From Terribacillus aidingensis (GTDB lineage: Bacteria > Bacillota > Bacilli > Bacillales > Amphibacillaceae), in assembly GCF_900215625.1 (NCBI RefSeq), contig NZ_OBEK01000002.1, forward strand, positions 294,676 through 358,675: 64,000 bases of DNA, read 5' to 3'. Below the pieces are notes generated by a model that did no database searches, was not told where the DNA came from, and was given only the letters and a program-made list of their open reading frames with translations. The position numbers were made by a program, and so were the translations under genes. This document shows, one piece after another, positions 21,201-29,434 of the stretch. Position 1 is the first letter of the stretch, and every line of letters starts with the position of its first letter.

Positions 21201-23143
21201 TTTACATTAACGTCTGTATCCACACGGCGGTATGCCTGGACAGCGATAGAGTAGTAGAGGTTGGCCGGAATACCGGAGAACGTGTAAGAACGTGCTACTG
21301 GATTATTAACATTAATTTCCGTTTCTTTAGCATTAGTTGCGCCAAAAACATACTTATCGGAGAGGTTGCTAGAGTAAAGGTAGAGCTGGAAACCGTCAAT
21401 GTTATGCTCGTCTTTTTCATCTGTAGGGAAGTCCCAGTTTAGAGTTAAATCTACAGAGCCGTTATCGTTCTCTGTGTGGGAAATAGGAGAAGTCGGTAGG
21501 GTAGGATCGGCAGGAGTTGTGCTAATACGGTCATTACGGAGAGTGAAGTTTTGGTGAGTATACTCATAGTTGGCTTTCTTCGCATTGTATTCTGTCTTTG
21601 CTTTTTCAACTGCATATAATGCACTAATTACCTTTTCGGCGTCAGACTGAACTCGTTTTTGGTTGCTAAGAGTGATAGAGATATTACGCTGATCAAAGTC
21701 GAATGTCATCTCAATAACTTTAGCTTTAATGTCAATGTCTAGCTGTCTGTGATGGTTGCGTATAATGTCGCCTAATGATAGACGATTCCAGTTTTTCTTC
21801 TCGCTTGAAACTTCGAAGAAATTGACTATGTTAGTAGTCACATTAACTGGGGGAGTATTCATTTCAGCCAACTGTTCTATACCAGCATCATATAACTCAG
21901 ACTCGTCGTAGATGTTGTCGTTAGACCATTCTTCTTCGTGAATAAAGTTTTGTTCTAACTCAGCCAGGAGAGCAGGGGAGAGGTTGTTTTCAAGTTTTAG
22001 CTTTCCTTTTAAAATACCGATTTTATCCTGAATTGCTGTTACTTCAGATTTGATAGTATCGATTTTTTTCTTCTGATCATCATATGCTTTAACTTTGGCA
22101 TCGGCATCAGCCTTAGCAGCAGTTAAATCTGCTCCCTGAATGCTTTTTCTTGTTTCCAGGAAGTCTAAAGCTTTTTCCTTTTCAAGCTTTTTATTGAACA
22201 GTTCTGTTTCAGCAGCTAACTGTTCTTTTTGTTTAGCAGTTAGATTATCGAGAAACTGTTTGTACTCTGTGTTAGTTTTGTTGACTAGTTCATTGTAATC
22301 CAAAATAGCATGCGCAAGGTCATCGGTCATGTATTCGCTGGATTGAATTACATTTCTATTCTCGTCTCTTTGGAAAGGATAGAGGTAGAAAGAGAAATCA
22401 TCAACGTAGGATTGGCCAGTTGGATTAACACCGTTTATGCTAAGGCCGTCTTTGCCGGTTACAATTAATCGCGTAACTAGTTGATCTATATCTATCTGGT
22501 CAGTAATGGAATCCATATACTTCCCGTCACGGTTTATAAAACCTTTGTATTCAGAGAGCTCATCCTCTTTGTAGAAATGAATTTTATTCAGTGCCGTATC
22601 GAATTGAGGTATTACCTTAAATGTCTCACATACTGTGTAAAACAAATCTAGGCGGGTCACTCCAGATACATCAAAGGATCGAGCCTTAAGCTGAATCTCC
22701 GGGTTAATATAGCCAATTGTAAGCCCTGTGTCTTTAAGGATATCTTCCATTACTTGCTTAAGAGAATATGAGGTTACTTCGTAAACTCTCATTTTCCTCC
22801 AAATTAGCGAATGAGGAGCTAATTTACAAGTAACGCTATATGAATCTGCAGTCGAATTAGACTTACTAATACCAGTAATGACATACCACTCAGGCTCAAA
22901 AAAATATGAAGAAAACTTAATTACGTAACGTTCTTTAAGCATTTTCATTACAGGGTTTTTAATACGTTTGTGATTTCTTACTATGTACAATGGAACTTGG
23001 AAACTCAGATCATTAAGCTTTCCAAAGCGAGGAGTAAATTGTAGCCCATTGAAATGAGTTATATTAGCGATTTTTTGTCGATAGGGTTTATGTAGTGAAA
23101 TCTTAGGTCTTTTAAACTCATAGTTCTTTTCAATAGTGTAAAT
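15251..23143 (-). CDS. Giant tail-tip protein (prophage endopeptidase tail type), ATT start
   Basis: 2630 residues if it begins at ATT 23143. The frame is open from a TAA just upstream, AAGGAGG stands 8 bases before the ATT, and the first residues (YTIEKNYEFKRPK...LHKP) are clearly part of the conserved tail-tip fold; the first TTG (22990) would delete 51 conserved residues. The N-terminal 400 residues match the prophage endopeptidase-tail (Tal) family. A fibronectin-III-like segment follows (about 560-680), then more than 1200 residues of repeating IxLKAxxxxVxT/L coiled-coil units. These are interrupted by three jelly-roll-like inserts that begin GGRNYILDS, GATNLMDGS and GSRNLLVDT and end LEKGNxxxDW/Y-like, probably carbohydrate-binding modules. 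The C-terminus (about 2150-2630) resembles other tail-tip ends. It closes the tail and contacts the host wall; it corresponds in place to SPbeta YomG. Confidence 0.85.
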   Translation of the reverse strand: MYTIEKNYEFKRPKISLHKPYRQKIANITHFNGLQFTPRFGKLNDLSFQVPLYIVRNHKRIKNPVMKMLKERYVIKFSSYFFEPEWYVITGISKSNSTADSYSVTCKLAPHSLIWRKMRVYEVTSYSLKQVMEDILKDTGLTIGYINPEIQLKARSFDVSGVTRLDLFYTVCETFKVIPQFDTALNKIHFYKEDELSEYKGFINRDGKYMDSITDQIDIDQLVTRLIVTGKDGLSINGVNPTGQSYVDDFSFYLYPFQRDENRNVIQSSEYMTDDLAHAILDYNELVNKTNTEYKQFLDNLTAKQKEQLAAETELFNKKLEKEKALDFLETRKSIQGADLTAAKADADAKVKAYDDQKKKIDTIKSEVTAIQDKIGILKGKLKLENNLSPALLAELEQNFIHEEEWSNDNIYDESELYDAGIEQLAEMNTPPVNVTTNIVNFFEVSSEKKNWNRLSLGDIIRNHHRQLDIDIKAKVIEMTFDFDQRNISITLSNQKRVQSDAEKVISALYAVEKAKTEYNAKKANYEYTHQNFTLRNDRISTTPADPTLPTSPISHTENDNGSVDLTLNWDFPTDEKDEHNIDGFQLYLYSSNLSDKYVFGATNAKETEINVNNPVARSYTFSGIPANLYYSIAVQAYRRVDTDVNVNGIILSEKISNKEPYRPKASIEMKGNVAGKLNDINFKFSEEDPPVDGEANVKITSEGGFEVYDFEQQKYISKYDVASEEIKDDLENVKDNIDKIKDELQVITDEDTLIRDNLEDFQIDTGKKLEEMQNLQKELEDKATALEEKAAGMVQDIADKADLEYVNGELIAKVDLTQYEEEYNTIRDDLLKKVDIEKYQQEYDAILESLIGKADDSTVDSKLAELNRNLQASLQEVETAKANISTVRQDVTNALAEIEAHKDAIAVHGGQLSTISTELDEVKGSFAVQAQTLTDLDGKMSKARADISLNSQEIASRVKQLDFDNLGEEVSSQETLIQQQATSIGLKANATDVYKKNEVDTALGNKVDATSYNEKMSSIDLTVNGINQKVSNQETVLNELDDTVLSHSTKISEIDQKADSISLKVSETEADLENVKDSVSTANAEIKLNKEAIALKAEKIEMDDLGDRLATTESSLTVMNDAIASKVGQEELNTVTGRLATAESNIEQTSTAIKSKVEQTDFDLLNGKFTNQTAQINTLADQINLQVSEEEFNNLSDTVASQGTQIFLNKDAIQAKADKTTLDIVTGRLEVAESNMIANSNAIEQRVTKTEFDKLELGGRNYILDSEKLLTWATPNPNYLQITYTSVHPNAGKYLSEDKYYTLSLQVKANETMRPFQNIVVGKIGTDNWALRLSETSMSKKPLADGWVQYSGYFRVKGDGNEQLQSYVKIIVEGNTGNAEAKKIQLEDGTKVSSWSAAPEDTGKDISNLDNRMTKAETSITQTANDITFKADKSTTYTKSEVEGKLYEVNLKISDANTLITQNTEAIKLKASSSDVYTRTQADNLLGGKAGKGEFDALVTKVNLNSSELAVQSDAINARVTRDEYENLEFGATNLMDGSGNFVDSFASFMSNGATLSTDKAATYRSFNTIKVVGNGGLKTVNWIELEPNTTYTYSITAKADKAIAGNKGTPLHMWLSSTKASGEHKEIIISHNSTIGTTFGKSWITFKTPNDNQRYYWQGFVYNIGTAIVNVANFQLEKGNKASDWRLSASDQTAYVDSSLSPVKERVSQSEASLKIQADRIEQLVTKTESNAGRISQAETRISQTESDIELRATKTEVANKVDQGTYSKFVTDTNASLKVANDAIATKVSSSQLTTGINEAINQIKIGSRNLLVDTDFSIGGNIGKWKRWSTNTNSDGIASSVTFTTGETKRFMRIESIRGATQGTTFGVQSPDRFNVVAGQEYVLSFLVAVHPNAENTMNYTYLMYDDASNQGISTNKRVSEHKVYGRFLGNYDLYVYEYVIKFTARTSSDSAYILLGDRVASDLSSSSYGLIFVSDIQLEKGNVPTDYSPSPEDIKRRISQAESSIAQQASEIKLKVSQSELNAVTNRLSTAESSITQQANQINLRVEKNNVLSAIKLTPEKIKISTDRLLIGDFANYASWENKGDQNTSPWGADAIVDTSTYKSSNSSFRIPPGKVGIGLKRDIPVQGGDKIYYSFWIKTDSNWNGKADNSKLRFGNQNGALLAAYNYQGVKPNWTFIEGVYTVPSTGVSLLQISIGNDGTTGNIWLDDITLTKQMSAVKIEDGAIKAKHLSVEGIDAKYITSGTLDAGRITVQGGSGNEYAKIDGALLSTRGQYSRTWFGQTESLDSEITVGGGMVRITKVNDSRGRRNLYFTNNGISTTAVGADGDEGTGSGVVEFFSHMFDTERRGLTLYSNLGTIGLKTDSRDIVMDAARDTIIMASTGRVILRPKDDNRVGNNHFSFTVKQNSSSSDTDGVLQYGSPLTNFGSSLRFGKSSVNPTVWVTNGNGDYNTGDLVARDVTATRDLIGNIRSSSSNIYMMGDGEVRVVDSKGYNGGNMTYRPVRAGSFPTGSSIKFKSNLEKFETHASELVSSQQVWTYHLQSNLDKLIFDKPKVGFINEMVNPLMRDEDGVDPYSIVSILWKSQQEQIEAVKNLLQDYEALSLALNAEISRNNKLESRLNLAQL

Positions 23144-23157
23144 AACTTACGCCTCCT

Positions 23158-23925
23158 TTAGAAATATTTGAATTCATATTCAAAGCTAATGATACAACTG
23201 CCTTTAATATTTAATCGGTTAATACCAACGGGCAGCTTTATGTACTCTTCGTTCGAGCTATCGTAGCGTGAGATACCCAGTAAACTTGTTTCGATTAACT
23301 CATTTGCACAGTCAATAGTAACCTTTTCACCATCTTGCAAATCTTCAATTTTAAATGGGGAATCATAACTTGAAAGGTTCTCGATCTCAATGCTGCCATT
23401 TCCTGTTTTCTCAATGTGAATTACTGGCATAATTGGTAGTTCACCGTTATTGTCAATCTCAATCGGAACTTTGATTAATGGGTCGGCAGTGTTGTAGATA
23501 GGGGAGGATATGATATGGCTGTAAGAGAAAGGTGAGTCGCATCTTACTTGAACAGTAATATAGCCTTCACCTCTAGCGTTGTGCTTGAGGGTTGAAACGT
23601 CATGGAATAATACATAAAATACCTTGTCAATGTCTGCTTCAAATGAAAGGGGAGCGTAGTTATCAAGGTATAGCCATTTCTTAATGTTACTAAGATCGAA
23701 CTCGTTAAATTTCTTGTTGACGTAAAGAGTTAGTGGGAAGGAAAGAGGCTCAGTATCTAAACCTTCGAAGTAGGGTATATCATTGTTCTTCACTTTTGTT
23801 TCTCTGATAGTTCTATTTGCTGCAAAGCTCTCTTCGTATAAGTCACTGCCTTGATTGACACTAATTACGTTGTAATCACTTGACTTCTCATTGTTGAACA
23901 GAAAAAATAAAGATTCTTTTATCAA
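23158..23925 (-). CDS. Distal tail protein (Dit)
   Basis: 255 residues with a TTG start after GGAGGTGA. The order tape measure, this gene, tail-tip protein is the canonical Dit position in siphophages. Its N-terminal half (YEESFAANRTIRETKVKNNDIPYFEGLDTEPLSF pattern, about 30-65, and KKWLYLDNY) matches the phage_tail Dit family, and the C-terminal half is a beta-rich galectin-like domain. It forms the hub ring between the tail tube and the tip. Its stop codon TAAAGGAGG overlaps the ribosome site of the tail-tip gene. Confidence 0.85.
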   Translation of the reverse strand: MIKESLFFLFNNEKSSDYNVISVNQGSDLYEESFAANRTIRETKVKNNDIPYFEGLDTEPLSFPLTLYVNKKFNEFDLSNIKKWLYLDNYAPLSFEADIDKVFYVLFHDVSTLKHNARGEGYITVQVRCDSPFSYSHIISSPIYNTADPLIKVPIEIDNNGELPIMPVIHIEKTGNGSIEIENLSSYDSPFKIEDLQDGEKVTIDCANELIETSLLGISRYDSSNEEYIKLPVGINRLNIKGSCIISFEYEFKYF

Positions 23926-23940
23926 GTTTTCACCTCCAAA

Positions 23941-23967
23941 TAAAGAAGGAGGGCTATGCCCCCCCTT
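23941..23967 (-). terminator. Hairpin after the tape-measure gene
   Basis: Stem AAGGAGGG / CCCCCCCTT (one mismatch) followed on the minus strand by CTTTATTT; it overlaps the stop codon of the tape-measure gene. Confidence 0.6.
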
Positions 23968-26900
23968 AGGTTGTTCTAAGAATTAAACCTCGTCCAGTTA
24001 ACTTATTATTAAATGTGTTGAACAACTCATTCGCTCCAGAAGCATCTCCCATAAGTTTATCGATACTTATCTGAATAGGCATTGTCGTAAGAGTGGACGC
24101 ATTCTGAATAGCATCCTTACGAAGAGGCATCTTTGCGTTCTGCACTTGTTGATCAGAGATACTCCGGGCTTCCTTAACAATATCTAGCACGTTTGCGGTA
24201 TCATGTTGATTCAATACAATTTCTTTTTGGTGCAGCATAGCTAGCTTGCCTGTGCTCGAACCCCAAGAGCCGGTGTATCCACCTGTATCGAAGGAAGATA
24301 CATTCTTACCGGTCTTATTTCCAGAAACGATTACAGTTAAAGCGTCAGATGCTTCTTTTAACCGGTCAACAAGGTTATTGGAAATACTATTACCGATTTC
24401 CTCCATATTCTTGTTAATGAAGTCTGTAAAACTAGATAGTTGCTTATTAATGTCTTTAATCTGACCATTCATGATTTTTTGTTCAATAGAATCAAAGTAT
24501 CTATCATCATTAATCAAGTCATCATATTTATCATTTATAGCTTCTGTATCCTTCTCTAACTGATCGGTTAATGCTTCCTTACGCTTCTCATCTTCTCGAT
24601 CTTGTAGGAACTCATCCAGTGACTCCTGGGCTTCTTCGATTTGTTTCTTAAGGTCTTCACGCTGAGATTTAGCCCATTCTGAATCGTCAAGTGAGAGTTT
24701 ACCGTACTTATCTTGGAGCTCCTGTAGCTCTTTGTTTCGCTTTTCCAGTTCTTTGTTAAATTGCTCATCATCAGCTTTAGAATCGATTTCATCTATAATC
24801 TTATTGGTGGCGTCCTCAGCATTCTTAAGCTCTATATCACGCATCTTTTCGTACATTTCTTTATAAATGTCAACTACTTCATCAGACATGTTCTGATAAA
24901 TGGAGGAGATAGCCTGACCAGTGTTATAAACTTCAAGGGTTAAATCTTTTTGCTTATCTTCCCAGTTTTCAATTTCAGAAGTTATTTGATCATAGAGGTC
25001 AGGGAAGCCTTTAACTGTCTTACGCTGTTCTTTGAGCTGTTTAATATAATCCTTCACAGCTTTTTGCTGTTGCTGTAGGTTTTTATATTGATCGCTGTAG
25101 TATTTGACCTGATCTTTTTCTTCTGGGGTCATTGATATTTTGTCGCTTAGATTCTCAAACTTGTCAGTAATCTTCTCATAGGCATCAGCAATTTTCTTGA
25201 GCTTTTCTTCTACTTTTGAGGACATTATAGATTCTTCAATTTGGAATAGCTGCTGCTTGTAATCCTCTAGAGTAATCTGAGCATTATTTAGCTCTTGAGA
25301 AAGCTGAACTCTTTGAGCAGCTGTTAAAGCTTTGTTAGTTTTAATTTCTCGCTGGATGAAACGAATTTTCTCTTCTTGAATACTTTTTTGCCTCTTGGTG
25401 TCGTTTAATTGCTTAGAAGTGATACTTCGCCATTTTTCAGAGGTTTCATCATACTTTTGTAATTCAGTATCATACTTTGCTAAATTAACATCTAAGTCAG
25501 CTATGCGCTTGTCATAACCTGCGAGGTATGATTCTACAATGTCATAATTCAACTGCTCTATCTGCTCATCAATGCCGGCGATTTCTGATTGTAAATTCAC
25601 TACTTCGGAACGAGCATTTGCAACATTCTGCTGATTCTGAGCGACAGTAGAAGAGTAGTCCGTTAGTGCATCAAGGTAAGTATTAGGATTAATCGTATTT
25701 CCGCTCTGATCCTCAATTTGCAAATGAAGATGAGCACCAGTTGATTGACCTGTATTTCCAACTTTACCTAACTGTTGACCTGCAGCAACTCTATCACCGG
25801 CTTTTACATCCAAGCCTTTTTGCATGTGCATATACTTTGCAACAGTGCCGTCATCTTGTTGAACAACAACCCAGTATCCAGCTGATTTTGAATAAGCAGC
25901 TGTAATGACTTTACCGTTTTGCAGAGACTTAACCGGATCACCTTGTTTACCATTGGCCAAGTCAATTCCTTTATGCTTCGTGGACCCACGCTTTTCCATG
26001 TAATCAGAAGTTTGACGGAAATTGTTTTTATAGTAGTCAGCTACAGATTTTGCAGCGTCTGTTGTCTGCGTTACAACAGACCCAGCATACTTGGAGTAGT
26101 TTGCTAAAACTCTATCAGCATAGTTTTTAGGTTCTTTCCATTGACCCTGAGCAGAAGACAGTATCTTCGAAACGTTACCAGCACCAGCGTTATAGGCGTA
26201 AAGTGCTTTCTGTATATCCCCACCGAATTTCTCAAGCTGCTGAGCTATGTACTTAGTACCACCCATAATGTTTTGGTATGGGTCATAAGCGTTTTTTACA
26301 CCCAAATCGCTCGCAGTACCTGGCATGAGTTGCATAAGCCCCATTGCACCAGCACCAGATCGAGCGTTAGTGTTGAAATTGGACTCCTGTTTAATTATTG
26401 CTGCGATTAGGTTGGCATCGACTCCATATTTTTGAGCAGCTTGGTTAATGTAGTCGCCGTATTTGCCACCTCCGACATTAGAGGAAAGAGGGGAGTATCC
26501 TAAGCCAGAGGAGGTTGATCCACCTGAGGTAGTAGTGACAATACCTGTGGGAGCAATGTAACCAGATTTTATCTGTCTCTCTAAAGACTTGGATTGCTCT
26601 TGCAAGATTTGCTTTTTTTCTTTGAGCATCTTGATCTCGCTTTTAACGGCGTCACGATACTTTTTAGAGTGACCAGGATAGTCATTGAGGAGGTTGTTTT
26701 GCTTTTCTATCTCTAGATTAAGCTTCTCTAAATCCAACTTGTATTTTTCAGCTACATATTTGGATGACTCAATTTCTTCTTGCTTATCCTTCTCGGATTC
26801 TGAAACATTATCGTTAGATTCAGATAACTTCTCATTGGACGTACCAACTTCATTCAATGCTGTAGATGAAGCTTCAACCATACTTTTCATTTTCTCGATG

Positions 26901-29203
26901 CCATCAAGATTCTCAACAATACCATCTAATTCATTACGCTGTTCCGACAAAGCTTGAATTTTAGCCATGTCTTGGCCATTCATGGTTCCACCTGAAGCGA
27001 TAGTGTCACCAATCTCGTCGCCAGCTTCAGTTAGGGCTTTTCTGGCATCCGCAACGGATTTGATTGCCTCAATCTGTAAGCCGTAGTTATTAAGGATCTT
27101 AACTGTGGCGTTTGCTTGATTGATCAAATCTTGTTGAACAGCATTTTGCATGTCAGTGTAAGATTTGACTTTGGCATCTCTAAGTTTAATGATAGCATCT
27201 TGGTTAACGGAGATTACACCGTTTTGGATTGAGATAGCTCCTGCGAGATCTTCTTCATTTTGCATGAGCGTAACTGCTTCTGCTGCAGATAGCTGTTTCC
27301 CTTCGGCTAACTTTTTAAGTAGGTTATTAAGAGGGGAGACTTCATCAGTTAATGCATTATAAGCGTCACCTAGAAGTAGTTCAGTAGCTTTCTGATGCTG
27401 CTGAGTATCAACTAACTCTTGCGCTATGTCTAATAACGCTTGGTAGTTTCCTCTTGCATTCTGTATGGCCTCGTCCATTGAATCTACTGCATCAGCAGAA
27501 CCCTCGAAGGCCTCGGCCATCGCGTCGCCTTCTTCTGAATAGGTCTGTGCAGCTGCTTGGGATTCAATTGTTTGTTTCTCTAGGGAACCACTAAGAATAC
27601 CGACAACAGTTTCTGCGTCAGAAAGACCAACCTTTAAGGAAGTAAGAGAGGCAACTTGTTCATTATAAGCGTTAGTGCCTTCTTTTACTTTCTGACCAGA
27701 ATCTGCAATCTTCTCGACAGCATCAAGCTGATCGACACTAAAACCGTCTAGGTTAAAGCCATCACCTAGATCTTTCTTAAGAGCAGAGACACGTTTAGCC
27801 AGCTCTTTGATTTGTTCAGTTGTTGTGTAACCTTTTTCTATAGATTGGTCACTAATCCATTGGATATCAACAGCAGTAAGACCTTTCATATCACCAATTA
27901 CAGCAGCAATTGCCTCAGTTGATTCGACTGTTTTCTTGTTTATCTCATCAAACTTTTCACTGATATCTGCGCTTAATTCATCAGCTTTCTTTTGTGCAGA
28001 TTCTGCTTGAACACCTAGAGTAACATCTCCAGATTTGTTTATTGTGTTCATAGAGTTTGCATAATTAAGCTCTTTTTCTTGTTCCTTTTGTAGTTTCTCT
28101 AGCTCCTCACGAGCTTTTTTGATGCTATCCGCATTTTGAGAAAGGGTGTTTGGAGCTTGTAGAAGAGTCTTCTGTTTTTCGAGCTCGGCTTCTCGTTCGA
28201 GGAGCTTAATACGTTCCTCAAGGATGCCGGAGTTATAGAGTATCGCATTTCCTTTTTCATCTTCTCCAGCTTTTACAGAAGGGAGGAGGGCAGCGAGCTC
28301 ATTTTGAATTCGAAGATATTCTTCTTCTTGCTCGTTGTTTCGATCAATAGAGGAAAGTTTAGTGTAGGATTCAACAAGTTCATCTACCTTGTCCTTATCA
28401 GAAGAGAGAGATTCAAGAGAGGTTTCTTGGTTCTTAGTGAATTCTTCTTGCTTAGCTCGGGCATCAGCATATGCCGATGTTAATTTTTCTACTGCTAAGC
28501 CTATACCAGCAAAAACCAATCCGACACCAGTTGTAGCAAGTAAACCACGCATTGCAGTTTTAAAGACATTTGTAGCAACTGTTGCTCTAGAAGCACCTGC
28601 TTCTATATTAGCAAACTGTCTATTAGCGTCAGATAGAGAGTCTGCACCGAATATCATGGCCGTGGAAAGAATGCGGAAGTTTTTGCTTAACAAAAAGACA
28701 GCTACGGATGCTGCAGCAAAGAGGGGAGGGAGCATACCAACATTTTCAGCGAAACCGGCTAATTTTTCTAATGCACCTCCTGCTATTTCAGTGAATGCTA
28801 TTATACCGTCAGATAAAAATGCCTCTCCAAGAACTAGGGAAAGTTCTGTCCATCGATTCTGTAGTATGTTTAGCCTTGCTTGCAATGAATCTGCGTATTT
28901 CTCCTGCTCACGAGCTGCGCTGCCGAAGCTACCCATTGAAACGGAAGAAGCTTCTTGCGCGGTGGAAAATCCCTCCATGAGCGCAAGAAATCGCGACAAA
29001 TGCTCCCGTCCAGCCAGCGTTACAGCTGTATTCTGCTGCTGCTCTGAACTTAAGCTGTTCCACTGAGATGCTAGTTGATCAAGTATGTCAGACACAGGTC
29101 TTACATCGCCGGTCACATCTTTTACAGCGATACCTAATGAAGTCAGCTGCTCTTCAGCTGCTCCCATAGTTGTGATACGGGAGAGTATTGTTTTCAAACT
29201 GTT
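23966..29203 (-). CDS. Tape-measure protein, exon 2 (C-terminal 1745 residues; SLT and M23 domains)
   Basis: The second exon begins at AAC AGT TTG (N-S-L) immediately after the intron. Unspliced, translation could only start at a GTG inside the intron (29221). The first residues (SLKTILSRITTMG) and the later VRPVSDILDQLASQW and GREHLSRFLALM are conserved tape-measure motifs. Downstream come long coiled coils, a soluble lytic transglycosylase domain (spliced residues about 1460-1560: IIKQESNF, AMGLMQLMP, ALYAYNAG), and an M23 endopeptidase domain (about 1620-1730: HKGIDLANG, TGAHLHLQI with the zinc ligands H..D and HxH). A tape measure carrying a wall-cleaving pair is the layout of SPbeta CwlP/YomI. 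It sets tail length and opens the wall during DNA entry. Confidence 0.9.
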   Translation of the reverse strand, partial: NSLKTILSRITTMGAAEEQLTSLGIAVKDVTGDVRPVSDILDQLASQWNSLSSEQQQNTAVTLAGREHLSRFLALMEGFSTAQEASSVSMGSFGSAAREQEKYADSLQARLNILQNRWTELSLVLGEAFLSDGIIAFTEIAGGALEKLAGFAENVGMLPPLFAAASVAVFLLSKNFRILSTAMIFGADSLSDANRQFANIEAGASRATVATNVFKTAMRGLLATTGVGLVFAGIGLAVEKLTSAYADARAKQEEFTKNQETSLESLSSDKDKVDELVESYTKLSSIDRNNEQEEEYLRIQNELAALLPSVKAGEDEKGNAILYNSGILEERIKLLEREAELEKQKTLLQAPNTLSQNADSIKKAREELEKLQKEQEKELNYANSMNTINKSGDVTLGVQAESAQKKADELSADISEKFDEINKKTVESTEAIAAVIGDMKGLTAVDIQWISDQSIEKGYTTTEQIKELAKRVSALKKDLGDGFNLDGFSVDQLDAVEKIADSGQKVKEGTNAYNEQVASLTSLKVGLSDAETVVGILSGSLEKQTIESQAAAQTYSEEGDAMAEAFEGSADAVDSMDEAIQNARGNYQALLDIAQELVDTQQHQKATELLLGDAYNALTDEVSPLNNLLKKLAEGKQLSAAEAVTLMQNEEDLAGAISIQNGVISVNQDAIIKLRDAKVKSYTDMQNAVQQDLINQANATVKILNNYGLQIEAIKSVADARKALTEAGDEIGDTIASGGTMNGQDMAKIQALSEQRNELDGIVENLDGIEKMKSMVEASSTALNEVGTSNEKLSESNDNVSESEKDKQEEIESSKYVAEKYKLDLEKLNLEIEKQNNLLNDYPGHSKKYRDAVKSEIKMLKEKKQILQEQSKSLERQIKSGYIAPTGIVTTTSGGSTSSGLGYSPLSSNVGGGKYGDYINQAAQKYGVDANLIAAIIKQESNFNTNARSGAGAMGLMQLMPGTASDLGVKNAYDPYQNIMGGTKYIAQQLEKFGGDIQKALYAYNAGAGNVSKILSSAQGQWKEPKNYADRVLANYSKYAGSVVTQTTDAAKSVADYYKNNFRQTSDYMEKRGSTKHKGIDLANGKQGDPVKSLQNGKVITAAYSKSAGYWVVVQQDDGTVAKYMHMQKGLDVKAGDRVAAGQQLGKVGNTGQSTGAHLHLQIEDQSGNTINPNTYLDALTDYSSTVAQNQQNVANARSEVVNLQSEIAGIDEQIEQLNYDIVESYLAGYDKRIADLDVNLAKYDTELQKYDETSEKWRSITSKQLNDTKRQKSIQEEKIRFIQREIKTNKALTAAQRVQLSQELNNAQITLEDYKQQLFQIEESIMSSKVEEKLKKIADAYEKITDKFENLSDKISMTPEEKDQVKYYSDQYKNLQQQQKAVKDYIKQLKEQRKTVKGFPDLYDQITSEIENWEDKQKDLTLEVYNTGQAISSIYQNMSDEVVDIYKEMYEKMRDIELKNAEDATNKIIDEIDSKADDEQFNKELEKRNKELQELQDKYGKLSLDDSEWAKSQREDLKKQIEEAQESLDEFLQDREDEKRKEALTDQLEKDTEAINDKYDDLINDDRYFDSIEQKIMNGQIKDINKQLSSFTDFINKNMEEIGNSISNNLVDRLKEASDALTVIVSGNKTGKNVSSFDTGGYTGSWGSSTGKLAMLHQKEIVLNQHDTANVLDIVKEARSISDQQVQNAKMPLRKDAIQNASTLTTMPIQISIDKLMGDASGANELFNTFNNKLTGRGLILRTT

Positions 29204-29434
29204 CGGTCCTGTTACTTTCACCTAGCAGGCTACTGACCATAAACATATGGCGGTGAAGCACTTCAACTTCACTCTCTATGTTTCCATAGATGCTCAGACT
29301 GTCGCTTCAAGTGTCATACACTTGTCTTCCCACTCAGTCGTTCAGGCTGCCATTACGCTTGCCCCTTGTCGCCCTCGTCTTAACGTTAGGGGTTCCAAGT
29401 CAATCAGGGAGGATTTTACATCAGCAACTAGTTT
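29204..29434 (-). ncRNA. Group I self-splicing intron in the tape-measure gene (231 nt, ORF-less)
   Basis: The two halves of a single tape-measure protein are separated by 231 nt containing stop codons. Structure on the minus strand: P1 pairs exon CATCGGT (plus 29435-29441) with GCTGATG (plus 29419-29425), giving the U.G pair at the 5' splice site. GTT next to the guide can pair with the first exon-2 bases AAC (P10). P7 is GACTG (29335-29339) with CAGTC (29297-29301), in the contexts AACGACUGAG and CGACAGUCUG typical of R and S core elements. P8 is CAAGTGT-atg-ACACTTG (29308-29324). P9 is CTATG-GAAA-CATAG (29276-29289), a GNRA loop, with P9.1 at 29253-29272. The intron ends in G. Splicing gives ...NIIG-NSLKT... 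in frame. P3-P6 were not resolved by eye. Confidence 0.9.

Noticed and set aside
28389-29066. 225-codon ORF on the plus strand inside the tape-measure gene
   Set aside because: It is the antisense shadow of exon 2, which has clear tape-measure motifs; no ribosome site and Ala/Ser-rich composition typical of reverse reading of a coiled-coil gene.
29204-29434. Insertion sequence or intein as the cause of the split tape measure
   Set aside because: No terminal inverted repeats or transposase and only 231 nt; stop codons in the protein frame exclude an intein. Group I pairing explains the ends exactly.
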